From Lingula anatina (taxonomy: Eukaryota; Brachiopoda; Lingulata; Lingulida; Lingulidae): a DNA stretch of 64,000 nucleotides. The DNA lies in the NCBI RefSeq assembly GCF_001039355.2, contig NW_019773836.1, forward strand, positions 263,736 to 327,735. Reading direction: 5' to 3'. The translations under genes were made by a program, and so were the position numbers. Positions 13,379 through 24,125 of this stretch are shown here, piece by piece; positions within the stretch are counted from its first letter, which is position 1, and every line of letters begins with the position of its first letter. The notes under the pieces are model-generated. The model ran no database searches and was not told the origin of the DNA. It was given only the letters and a program-made list of their open reading frames with translations.

Positions 13379-14440
13379 ACATATATCTATATGTTCTGAT
13401 TATTTGTCCGTGCCGTCGCCGATGCCCTCGCTATCCAAACTTTATCTCACTTCCAACCCGTATTTTTGTTTTACTTTACATATTATGGGTTTCATTTTTG
13501 TTTTGCATGCAAACTTTTAATATACATTTATTAAAACTTTTTCTGTTATAAAGGTTCACGATGAACTTGACAGTGTGATAGGTTCCCGCCGTGTCTCCAT
13601 GGAAGACCGTGCCTCCTTGCCCTATACGGAGGCCACACTGCTGGAGATACAGCGCCTTGGGTGTGTCGTTCCAATGGCGGGACACAGTAACACGGAGGAT
13701 GTAGAGATGATGGTATTGGAATATTATATAATTATGAGGTCCTGGATTTTTCTTTCGTCGTCGTATTTTATTTTATTTTATTTTTTTAATTTATTTATTT
13801 TTTTTACACATAATGGCTTAGAAGTGCTCTTCTCCATAATGATGGTCTTTTTGTGTGAAATTAAATTTCTATTTTCACATTTTGCATTATTTTGAAGGCA
13901 AAAATGCCTTAACTTGATTTGCGTGTTGAAAATATAATGACATTTTATACATGTCAAGTGCCTTTTTTTCAGGGATATACCATCCCCGCAGGTTCAAACA
14001 TAACGGCAAATTTTCTACGTGTCTTTCATGATGAGTCATTTTGGAACAACCCAAACAAGTTTGATCCAACAAGGTTTCTGGACGAGAGTGGGAAGTTGGG
14101 GAAAATTCCAGATTGCTTGACACCATTCTCTCTTGGTAGGTCTACCATTTGATTCAGCATGTTTATAACGGCGCCGGTGTAACGAAACTGAGGGTCTGTG
14201 TAACCTAAAGTCCGCCCCCNAACAAGTTCTCTTCAGATTTTATTTATTTTCCTTGCAGGCGGTCGTGTGTGTCTCGGAGAGTCCCTTGCAAAGATGGAAC
14301 TGTTCCTGTTCTTCACCAACTTGCTTCAGCAGTTCTCGTTTAAAATACCCACCGGGGAAGAGAAACCGAGCCTCAAGGCTCGTATTGCCCTCTTGCGATA
14401 TCCACTTCCTTTTAAGGTTGAAGTGCACAAAAGGCACTAA
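10352..14440 (+). CDS. CYP2-clan cytochrome P450, complete nine-exon gene (gene 3)
   Basis: Exons: 10352-10447, 10818-11070, 11588-11825, 12154-12222, 12685-12908, 13144-13259, 13554-13712, 13973-14135, 14259-14440, again 499 aa with the same nine exon lengths as gene 2. Motifs: N-terminal anchor followed by RRKEK, hinge PRGNLPP, WKQQR, AGTDTT, EIQR, FDPTRF and FSLGGRVCLG with Cys444. It should be a catalytically competent ER monooxygenase. Differences from gene 2 are mostly conservative and cluster in exon 2, which covers substrate-recognition regions near the B-C loop. Intron 6 contains a 30-bp direct duplication (13268-13327) followed by a (TA)n array. Intron 8 holds a one-base N at 14220 and is about 250 bp shorter than in gene 2, so the N hides missing sequence. 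No coding sequence is lost. Confidence 0.93.
13268..13375. repeat. 30-bp direct duplication plus (TA)n array in P450 gene 3 intron 6
   Basis: A 30-bp block containing TATATCTAGATCATAAAT occurs twice in a row (13268-13297 and 13298-13327) and is followed by a TA array at 13331-13375. Gene 2 has neither in the matching intron. Confidence 0.85.
14220..14220. other. Assembly gap (single N)
   Basis: A lone N follows CCGCCCCC inside intron 8 of P450 gene 3. Alignment by eye to gene 2 intron 8 (371 bp against 123 bp here) indicates roughly 250 bp missing at this point. Confidence 0.85.
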
Positions 14441-15444
14441 ACTTCCACGTCTTCTTCAGTGAATGACACAATGCATGGCATTGATGTAACTCTCAAAAGA
14501 CAAATGCAGAAACTAAATGTTAATGCTTATGGTGAAACAAAGTTTTGACTGATATTTTAGATCATTTGTAATCGATATCTCCATTCTTGTAATTTGTCAA
14601 ATTAATTTAAGCTTCGTCTTCACTTTTAAGTACATAGCCTATATAGCATTTATTATTTTAATGTGACATGTGAATATATATAAATATGTATGTCACCGGC
14701 CAAATGGGCCTACAATTAAGTCATCGAACTTTGCACATTTATCAAAAACATGAAATTAAGGTTACAAGTTATAACAAGATCAAACCCGGTTAGATATATG
14801 GCATAATAGTAAATCTCAGTAGTAATTGCTGAAAATTTGTTTTCAGCAGGGTGGTTCAATATAGAATAGGTCACGAAGTGTGACAATGACTTTTCACTGG
14901 TGTCTCAAGGCAGTTGGGAGAGGTGAGTCGACAAAACCAATCACTGTATCCAGTAACTTAACAGTTTTTGTTTTAACAGCTTTAACATGTGTAGAGTCTG
15001 TTTAGGCCCCAGGTTTTATATGCGCCATACGTATTTCAGCCACTCTATATATGCTAGAGAGACAAGCTAAATTGTGGCATTATTTACATTCAAAATTCTC
15101 GCATTCTCTCATATTCTCGGAATATATTTAGAGAAAACTCAATCTGTGACCCCGGGAAGAGGGCAGATTTCAGGGGGTTGTGCAATACAGTAGATTATAT
15201 CCACAGCCACGAACTTTTCTATCGGCGCCAAATTCCTAAAGGCAGTGTTTACATATTCATTGTTATCATGACCGGGTGAATGTTAAATCTACAAATAAAC
15301 TTGACCTTAGATGTCACTCGAGCTTTGAACGCAGTCAAATATTGTTCAGGCTAGCTTATATACAGCTGGGTATTGCACAACACAGCCGCATCAGGTTGGT
15401 ATACATACAGTATTTCATGTTGTTATGACACCAATTCCACTGAG

Positions 15445-15448
<4 letters not shown>

Positions 15449-15486
<38 letters not shown>
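15449..15486. repeat. (AT)n microsatellite
   Basis: AT dinucleotide array of about 38 bp between unique sequence blocks. Confidence 0.9.
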
Positions 15487-15490
<4 letters not shown>

Positions 15491-15620
15491 GTGTGCTACT
15501 TACTAGTATGTCTACTTGATGGTCTGTCAGTTAGGCTGCATTAGTGAGATAATTTCTATGCGAAAGTGATAGATCGGTTCATTGTGCTGCTACTACATAT
15601 AGGTCTGACTAGGTCAGTGC

Positions 15621-15794
15621 GGGGCCGTAGCGATAGTCCGAAGGTTCAATAGTCCGAGGGTTCATTGGTCCGAATGTTCACTATAGAACCTTCGGACCAA
15701 TGAACCTTTGATTAAAAAATCGATGAAAACGTTACCACTTTTCGGACCAATGAACCTTCGGACCAATGAACCTTCGGACTATCGAGACGCCCCC
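15621..15794. mobile_element. Short inverted-repeat (MITE-like) element built from TTCGGACCAATGAACC units
   Basis: The ends are inverted repeats of about 50 bp: left GGGGCCGTAGCGATAGTCCG, right its complement with a few changes (CGGACTATCGAGACGCCCCC). Each arm is itself made of repeated 16-17 bp units (GGTTCATTGGTCCGAA on the left, TTCGGACCAATGAACC on the right). About 174 bp in total with no coding capacity. I could not define a target-site duplication. It could be a non-autonomous DNA transposon or a foldback element. Confidence 0.65.
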
Positions 15795-15935
15795 GCCGCA
15801 AAAGCAGATTTCACTATGTATCACATCACAGATGTTACCCCCATCGTCAATATTCCCTCCAAGTTCAGTCATCGCGTCCTAGTTATTATCGATTCGTTAG
15901 TTTCAGTGACACAACCAAAGGTGCTTATAAGTGAT

Positions 15936-16051
15936 GGATACAATAAGAGTTGCCGAGCTGTACGTGAAATATTACGAGTGTATTATAGAGCCGCAGGGGA
16001 GACAAAACACGAGTAATTTTCACGTACAGCTCGGCGACGAGTGTTGTATCT
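15936..16051. repeat. Large inverted repeat
   Basis: The arms contain GCCGAGCTGTACGTGAAA (from 15952) and its complement TTTCACGTACAGCTCGGC (ending 16035), separated by about 30 bp, with weaker pairing extending outward through GATACAA/TTGTATC. The arms pair closely, as in a foldback or MITE terminus or a cruciform-forming site. No known RNA family is recognised. Confidence 0.65.
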
Positions 16052-16573
16052 GGCTTTAACCACAGCCTCTAATTGGCTACTACATTAGTGAGTAACGGGA
16101 GTGCACTCGTACATGACGTGCTTGTAGGTCGAATACAGCACGGCCGAGTCTTTTTTCTACGTGCTACCCGTGGTTTAAGAAGTAAGAGAGGGAGAGACTT
16201 CGTTCTGTTTGAGTAGAACAGCCTGGAAGCGACAAGAGAATGGACTTTGACTTAGAAGGCATTATTAGCATTGTTTGAATATAAACAAACAGTGAAAAGA
16301 TAAGCTGCTTGCGATTGTGTGAGGTATTTTGCAGGGAGTGTTTCATATTTCCTATGGTAGCCTGCCCTAAATGGGATAAAAATATTTGTTTTAAACTGGT
16401 AATTTCACCTTTTACAATATCATAAAATCGTGATTGAGCAGATATGGGAGGACTAATGTGTGGGTTTTTGACACTTTTCAGGTAAGTTTTTCTAATATTT
16501 AAAATTTTTAAATATTTTAAATTTTTCTAATATTTTCATATTTAAAATTTTATTTCTATAAGCATTTTTACAG

Positions 16574-17476
16574 ATGATGGGCCTAATGGACATCTCCCAA
16601 ACCACTTCGGTGCTGCTCGTGTTCATCATCACGTTCCTCGTGGTGTGGTTGTGGAGAAGGAAAGAGAAGGTAGGGTGTTAACCGAAGAGTAAGCAACATA
16701 CTAGGTATATCAGAAAAAATTTCAAACTGATCAGAAAACTATAATACTTATATCATCTGAAAGGTAATGCAAAAACCGGATGAAATCACTTGGAATTTTT
16801 TTAAATATTCCTACAAGCAACAAAGATATTGAAGTTTTTTAACTGCAAAAATTCACCAAAAGTGTCCACACTTTTCAGCTTAAAACCTGTCACTACTGAC
16901 CAGCGGTGATCACTCAGCTGTAGCTGCAGCTCAAATTGCTTGTGACCAATTAGGGCAATTATGGCTGTATGTTAATCTAATGACCCGGAAACAAACCCAA
17001 ATTGGCGACCGCACAAGCACATGGCTGGGATGGCTTCTGTGCAGATCATGTACTATAAATATTGCGCATCAAATAAACTATACTTCTCATGGTTTAATTT
17101 TCATGATTTTTCTACATAATATTGCAAATTTCATAAACTTTATTCGTTATAAATTTCAAAAAATTGTAACCAGTACTTAACTGATATTTTTCAGCATTTT
17201 GTCGAGGCAAAACTTCAAACGCCCTGAACTGAAACTTCTCAAAGACTGCAACACGGGAAAATCACGTGATCGGATTTTACTCTTTGATTTACAGCTTATT
17301 TAGTTAATGGCTTGTATTAGTTTTTTTACGCGGCGCTAACAGAAAGATTTTAAAAAAGGGGTGCCGTAGGCGAGCTGTCAGCAGGCCGATATCAGTTTTA
17401 CACTTCACTGCCCTTGGATAGTTACTACTGTAGCGCCCCTAGCGGATTGTGATATACCTAAACATACTCCATATAC

Positions 17477-17520
<44 letters not shown>

Positions 17521-20500
17521 GTTGAACACAAACTTTGGGGGGGGGGGATGAAAATATTAGTCTCTTTTTTCGCTTCCTTTATGCATTACATCTATAAATA
17601 ATTCATTTGAAAGCTTAACATTTTGAAGAGGAGAAGGTATGATGTCTTTTTTAGTTGAAACATACTCACACACATCTTTATTTTGTTATATTTATTCATT
17701 AAGAAGCCAAAAGGAAACCTCCCTCCACGGCAGCCCTGGTTCCCTTTTGTCGAACTCCTCAGTTTATTCATGGACTTTGATGATTTTTCAAAGAAGATGC
17801 GAAATGTTAACCCTATCTTCAGGATGGGCAATGGATTCGCATGGAATGATAACGTGTTTCTAAACACCTATGAGCTCATTCACGAAGTTTTCATCAAGAA
17901 AGGACACTTATTCACCGGACGACCAACCCCATATCTGTGGAAAGAATGGTCCACACACAACGGTAAGTTGAATGTGTAGAAAACGAAAGCGAGGGGGTCT
18001 CTTTCCAATATGAAAGTGCGTTGAGTAGATTGATAATTCTGACATTCTGTCTCTTTTACACACAGTACACCTGACTTGATATTCGCTTTCTTAGTCCTAA
18101 ACGTGGCTATGAAATATAACATAAGCGCTGAGCTTACGTTTTCCCTACGGTCAGATTTTAGTGTGAAAGGCTCGCCAAATGTTTTTTAAGGTAGTCACAT
18201 TAAATTGCTTAATCTGAGTTCTCCCAACTTAGTTCTTGCAATTTACCAAGTTCCATTCAAATACGATGGGATGGGCAATACGTGAAACGTTAGTCTTGAT
18301 ACTCTTTTGTAAAATACGCTTCGTTTGTTTTCATGTATATGGATATGTGACGGTTGACTGGTAGTTTAGATAATATTTGTAAGGTTTATCGTATTATACT
18401 TCGCAAGCCCATGCTCTGTGAGCTATTTAATGGATTTTACTATCCATTATTCATTCCAATATGAGTATTTAAATGTTGTACAAATACTCAGTAGATTGCC
18501 TGACAGAATTGGCCCTAAGTATGAGCAAACCCGTTATTTTAACCCCCACAGGTGTGACTTACGGTATCGCCAGCTCTTCGGGTGATCTGTGGAAACAACA
18601 GCGGAGATTTGCCCTGATGACTTTACGTGACTTTGGCCTGGGGAAACGCTCCATCACGGAGAGGATCCAGGATGAGATGGGATATCTTCTGGACGAGTTC
18701 CAGAAATATGAAGGCAAGGCCGTAGATCCGCAGTACCTTTTGATGCCTGCCATATCCAATGTTACCAATTCCATCGTGTTTGGGGATAGGTAAGCCATAT
18801 ATATGTGTTCATAACGAGTGAATGGTAAGAGTATAAGCACGCACACATGCGCACAAACACGCAAGCTCGCACGCACACATGTCGATGTCACGTAATTTGG
18901 AGACTGTGAAAGCAAAGTCCACAGTTTCAGAAATTGATTGTCCTCATCAAAATACAGCGCCCCCACCCCCACCCCCCACCCCACTCCCAAACATGACAGG
19001 GATTCCACGTAATAGAGAGTTCCCCGGATTCACTATTTCACGGATTTCTGTCGCGTGACACCGGACTCTACGTCACGTATTTTAAAGAATTCATAACATA
19101 AACATAATTGGTATAATATTGCTAGACATTTTAGAATAGGGCCTACATATTCAGTGATAATTGCGATCTGTTACAGACATGTTAAAAGTAAGAATCCAAT
19201 GGACCAAAGTAGTTCAGTTAATGTGATAAAAATATATATCTGGAAAAATATAAAAAAAATATATGTAATTAAAACATTGAATTTTTACATGGTTTTCAGA
19301 TTTCAATATGATGATCCAAAGTTCCAGAAGGCCATGAAGAATATGAAGGAGCAATTTAAGTATAACATGTAAACGATGTTCTTACCGTATACAAATTATT
19401 TCTTCAGTTTTAACAACATATATCTATTATTTGTGACACTTAAAATAATGTATAAAGTCTTGTAGCATCCAGTTGCCCTCTTTTCTCCTCCACCTAAAAT
19501 ATTCTGGCAAATCATGCAGGCTCAAAATTTTGTTACTCTACACCTGTCGGCAACGCATACAGTTTCTTGCTTTTCATATTATTTACATTCCAATAACATA
19601 TTAAACACAAAAGAGCTTTATACGAAAATTTGTCTTACGTGTAGCTTTACATTTTTGGCTACTTTATAGTTTATTAGTTCGGGATGGGTTTTATTAGTTC
19701 ATAGGTGTTAAAATATTGTTCGCCTTGAACATAAGCAGTTGTTTCGAGTCCATACAATTTTTCAATATTTCAAATGTTCCACAAATAATGATACATCTCG
19801 GTTAAAATTTTGGTCCAAATTTTAGATTATATTTATGCCTAAATTTTCATCTCAAATGTTGAGACACCAGTCTGTGCATTGACCTAGATAAGGGTCAAGG
19901 TCATATGTCTACATCCGTCTGTGTAGCGTAATGTACCTAGCAGTCTTCGTGAAATACTGATGTAATGTATGAATTTACTTTTTAGGTTGGCACAACATGC
20001 TCTCACGTATCCGTTTTTGAAATACATTCCTGGAGACCCATTTAAATTCCACTACTCTATCAAATGCTTGGGAATTCAGCAGAAATTCCTCCAAGAAAGA
20101 ATCCAGAAACATATGGCAGAATATGACCCGGACAACATACAGTGCTTCACGGATGCCTACATCAAGGCTTTGAAGGCTGACAAAGACAAAGAGGGGACGT
20201 ATTTCACTGGTAGGAAAAAGAAGAAAGGGAATAATATCTCATATCGTGTACCATTTAAAAATAAAGTAAAAATGTCCACTTGATAGCCTTCAGATTGCCC
20301 AAAGTTTCCAGATGTCCATGAATTTACAAATTTGGCTAAGCATCCAGTTTTGCCTGAAACCATACAAACAAACATTTTGACAAGAAAAAAAGGTGGTTTG
20401 GGCAGTTTCGAACAAAGGTCTATCACTGTACAATGGGAGAGACATTGGGCCGCTACAGTCATCTACTTTTCATTTTTTGATTTATTGCAGACCTTCAGAT

Positions 20501-22843
20501 GTTGACAGCGATAGAAGAGCTCTTCGTTGCTGGCACAGACACTACCTCGGCCACTCTTAAATGGGGGCTGCTCTTGCTGATTCTACATCCCGACTTGCAG
20601 AAGAAGGTTGTGGCATTTTATTATTTTATAAAAATAAATAAAGGAAGTAACAGTCCTGACAATTATTGCCTATGTGATTATCTTTGACTGATTTTACGTC
20701 TGCTTATTTCTATTTAATCATTGATGTCTTTTTACCTCTTACGTCTCTCAATGTAATCTTTGACAGCCTTTTTAGTTTTTATGGACCTTATTTCACTTTT
20801 CTGTTCTGAAGGTCCACGATGAACTTGACAGTGTGATAGGTTCCCGCCGTGTCTCCATGGATGACCGTGCCTCATTGCCCTATACGGAGGCCACACTGCT
20901 GGAGACACAGCGCTTCGGGTGTGTCATTCCCATGGCAGGACACAGTAACAGCGAAGATGTTGAAATTATGGTAATGAAATACTATATTTAATACAATTTG
21001 CCTTCTCTAAACAGTCCTTTAGTTCTAAAAGCACACGACGATTGCTAGATCTTCAAATAGCAAGATCTTTATCTTCCCAGAGAGTTTTACACTATTCCCT
21101 TAATATATTACCAATGTATGTTTATAACAGTTGACATAATTACGCTTCATAAAACCCGTTTTCGAGGTTTAAATTTCTGGATTTAGAGTCACTCTAGTAT
21201 ACGTAGTGGAGATAGAGAATGTTAAATATTTATCCTGGCGGTTGAACATTAGAAATTCAAAAACTCGTACACGGATTTGCATAGATCGTAATTTTTCAAC
21301 AATACTGGATAAGGCATGCCATTTTGGAAGGGAGGCATTTGCTGATGGTTCCATGAATTTCTCTTTGCTATGGCAAATTAAGGTTTAAAACACATTGAAT
21401 GTTTTAAACAAATAGTTCCATACAACCACTCCATTATAATTGGTACATAATTATGACACTTTTTATGTCACCAAATTATTACCTGTGTAAATACTGGGTA
21501 AATACTTAGAAATAAGAAGAATGTGTAGGCCTCTCTAACTATTACAAAGCGTCTACAACGAACTTAAGTTATGAAAGCAGCTTAAATTACATGCACGGTA
21601 ATTCAGTTGGTTCATTGAAGGAAGTTGGGGGAGTAAAAACTTGCTTGTATACTTAATATATATATTTTATACTTTAACCTCTCTCTCTCTCTTTTTTTTT
21701 TTTTTTCAGGGTTATACCATTCCTGCAGGGTCCAACGTTACCGCGAATTTCATGGGTGTCTTTTTTGATGAGGAATATTGGAAGAACCCAAATGAATTTG
21801 ATCCAGCAAGATTTCTGGACGACAGCGGAAAATTAGGGAAAATTCCAGATTGCCTGACACCATTTTCTCTTGGTAGGTGTAGTCTATCATTTGATTCAAA
21901 ATGTTTATATAATAACGCAACTAAATATATTCTGAAGACATTTATAGTACGATATCTTTCCGCCAGTAGAAGATCCTAACATATCTCCACCTTAATTTTA
22001 CATGGTATTTGAAAGTGGTTGCTATGTGTTCTGTACGTTGCGTATCTCATATTTGTCTCTCATTGAATAAGAAAAACCTAAAAATAAAAGCGACACATGC
22101 GCAAGCAGTAATGCTGTCATCCTGACATCGCATAAAACGCACGTCAGTAGAAAATTTTCAGCTATGAGGGTCAGAATGAAGAATAACATCACAGAATGCA
22201 ATTCTGTTTATATTTGCGCAGTGGCAACCCTACATATCTTAACTCACCTTAATCACGAGAATTTCCTAAATCAATCTTGCTGCCAAAAATGTAGAGACAG
22301 GTGATAACTTACAACAGGCCGTGGTGGCCAAGTGTCTTATAAATTAACACAGAAAACTCACTAACAGCTTAGAAAAGAGATTTACTCCGCTCCGAGTTAG
22401 CTCTGTTATACAAGGTCAGCTAGTACATGTTCGCCAGTCAGAGCAAGTTATACAATGAACAGTTTTACCTGTAAGTTACCAATCAGAGTAGATCATGCAA
22501 CGTTACAAGAAGAGATTCAAACTTGCACACCGGACTGTACTTTACTGATAGAGACATCTACCCGTAGCAATACAAAACAATTTCAACTAACACGGTACAT
22601 CGTCACACTATCTTCTCAAATGATTTTTGTTTTATATTTAATTTATTTGTTTTTCTTTCAGGCCGCCGTGTTTGCCTCGGGGAGTCCCTGGCAAAGATGG
22701 AGCTGTTCCTGTTTTTCAGCAGCTTGCTTCAGCAATTCTCGTTTAAAATACCCGCCGGGGAAGAGAAACCGAGCCTGAAGACCACTTGGACACTCGTGCG
22801 GTCTCCAGCCCCCTTTAAGGTTGAAGTGCACAGAAGGCGCTGA
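16574..22843 (+). CDS. CYP2-clan cytochrome P450, complete nine-exon gene (gene 4)
   Basis: Exons: 16574-16669, 17707-17962, 18552-18789, 19300-19368, 19986-20209, 20491-20606, 20812-20970, 21710-21872, 22662-22843, giving 500 aa (one codon more than genes 2 and 3, in exon 2). Start MMGLMDIS, membrane anchor [15 protein letters not shown] then RRKEK, hinge PKGNLPP. Motifs: WKQQR, I-helix AGTDTT, ExxR as ETQR, FDPARF, heme loop FSLGRRVCLG with the Cys codon at 22673-22675. The protein should be an active ER P450. It is clearly more diverged from genes 2 and 3 than they are from each other, most strongly in exon 2. The tail of intron 8 plus exon 9 is the ancestor-like copy of the stranded P450 exons at 30453, 38207 and 39532. 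A foldback element lies just after the stop. The substrate is unknown. Confidence 0.93.
17476..17517. repeat. (GA)n microsatellite in P450 gene 4 intron 1
   Basis: GA dinucleotide array of about 42 bp. Similar GA-rich tracts lie in intron 1 of genes 2 (about 3036-3080) and 3 (about 10520-10570), which suggests an old shared purine-rich tract. Confidence 0.85.
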
Positions 22844-24125
22844 ATATCCCTGTGCTCTTCATTAAAAAATTATTATATATTATATTAATTCAATTCAAAT
22901 CTACAAAGACAGAGAATTAGGCTTCGTTCACATGAAAAATCTATTTTCTATTCGCGGTATCTTGTGATCACGGTCTGTGCCCTGAATACCCCGCGGCGTA
23001 AATACTGGCAGCGCGGGCCAGTTACTTCCAAAGCTGTAATTAATTCTCGGCTGCGCTCGGAGTGATCACAAGATACCGCGAATAGAAAATAGATTTTTAG
23101 AAAATAAATTTTTCATGTGAACGGAGTCTAAGAGCTTTTGCTACATAGTGCAGTGCCTCCGAATTCTAAGCTTACTTACCTTGCGCTGTGCTGCGGGTTG
23201 TTCCTGCACCCTGTAGCGTTAATCATGGAAATTATATTGTCGTCCATGCGGCCTTTTCTTTATTTTTACAATAGAACCTTGCTTTAATGATAATAGTAGA
23301 TTTTGAAATATTAGAGATGTATCCAGCTTGTGTTTAAAAACTAAAATAGGGAAGTTGAACTGGTTTAAATATATTTGTTTAGACGAAAACTTAGGGTCCT
23401 TTAGTGCTCTATACTTGGTACCTGGATGCATCAATAAATTAACTATAGTTTTAAGTCACATTTAATATTTATGTACAAGAACGCCAACCAACTGGTTAAT
23501 TCAATGCGAAGGCGATGTTGCCTTGTGTTAGCCAAGCTGGGCAGAAATATTTCTTACTAACATGAAAATTTATTGATGCTAGTTTAAGACTTTGTAAAAC
23601 CCAAAAAGCTATTATCCATTCTAATAAATGGCTTAGAATAATAAAGCATTATTTATCTTCTCATCACTTATTTTCGGTTATTTGAGTAATGATTTCAAAA
23701 TTTCCCACGAAGATTAAAACATGTAGGTATTCGGTATCGCGTATATACGTTACATAAAAAAAAATCTATACACCCATTAGTCTGGGTTGTGATAGTTTGC
23801 AAAAGGACTGTCACAAACATATCAAACAAAGGGTTTGGAAAATCGAGCGCTGGTTAGAAGAGAGACAAATCCGTGATAATTCCGGAGAATTGAATACAAC
23901 ATTATTCCTTAAGTTGATTAAGATGGAACCAAAATCGAGGCAGATTTCAAACAAATCTTTGCTCTTGCCAAGGGGGATGCTTCGTTTTCCAAAGAGCTCG
24001 AGGCAAGCCTCTTTTAAACAAATGTTTACATAATGAAATTGTTTATCGTTAATTTCACCACATTCAAGGCATTTACGTCTAGCTAGTTCATAACATGTCC
24101 GCCGCGGTATTTTAAACTGGCAAAA
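22844..24125. other. Spacer between P450 gene 4 and the first PAN-CBM gene
   Basis: It holds a foldback element (22917-23131), then about 1 kb that is conserved in the spacers at 30635-31756 and 39714-40895. The last few hundred bases probably include the promoter of the secreted-protein gene. No TATA-type box is convincing, and no exon is seen. Confidence 0.6.
22917..23131. mobile_element. Foldback / MITE-like element after P450 gene 4
   Basis: Long inverted arms (about 22917-22971 and 23074-23131) with ends TTAGGCTTCGTTCACATG and CATGTGAACGGAGTCTAA, the arms continuing through CGCGGTATCTTGTGATCAC. Total about 215 bp, no coding capacity. The paralogous spacers after 30634, 38377 and 39713 lack it and read straight through, so it inserted after the duplications or in this copy only. 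The right arm contains AATAAA (23103-23108). Confidence 0.75.

Larger units (their letters stand above)
14441..16573. other. Intergenic region between P450 genes 3 and 4
   Basis: It starts with the 3' flank shared with gene 2 (to about 14900). It then contains an (AT)n array, a short inverted-repeat element (15621-15794) and a second large inverted repeat (about 15936-16051). The uninterrupted reading frame across 15708-16016 spans both repeats and is not a gene. No exon is recognised. Confidence 0.6.

Noticed and set aside
15708-16016. 102-codon open frame on the + strand
   Set aside because: It runs through two inverted-repeat elements and has no protein-like features or homologue.
22455-22778. 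107-codon frame beginning [11 protein letters not shown], repeated at 30241
   Set aside because: It lies in P450 intron 8 and runs into exon 9 in the wrong frame; similarity between copies reflects recent DNA duplication.
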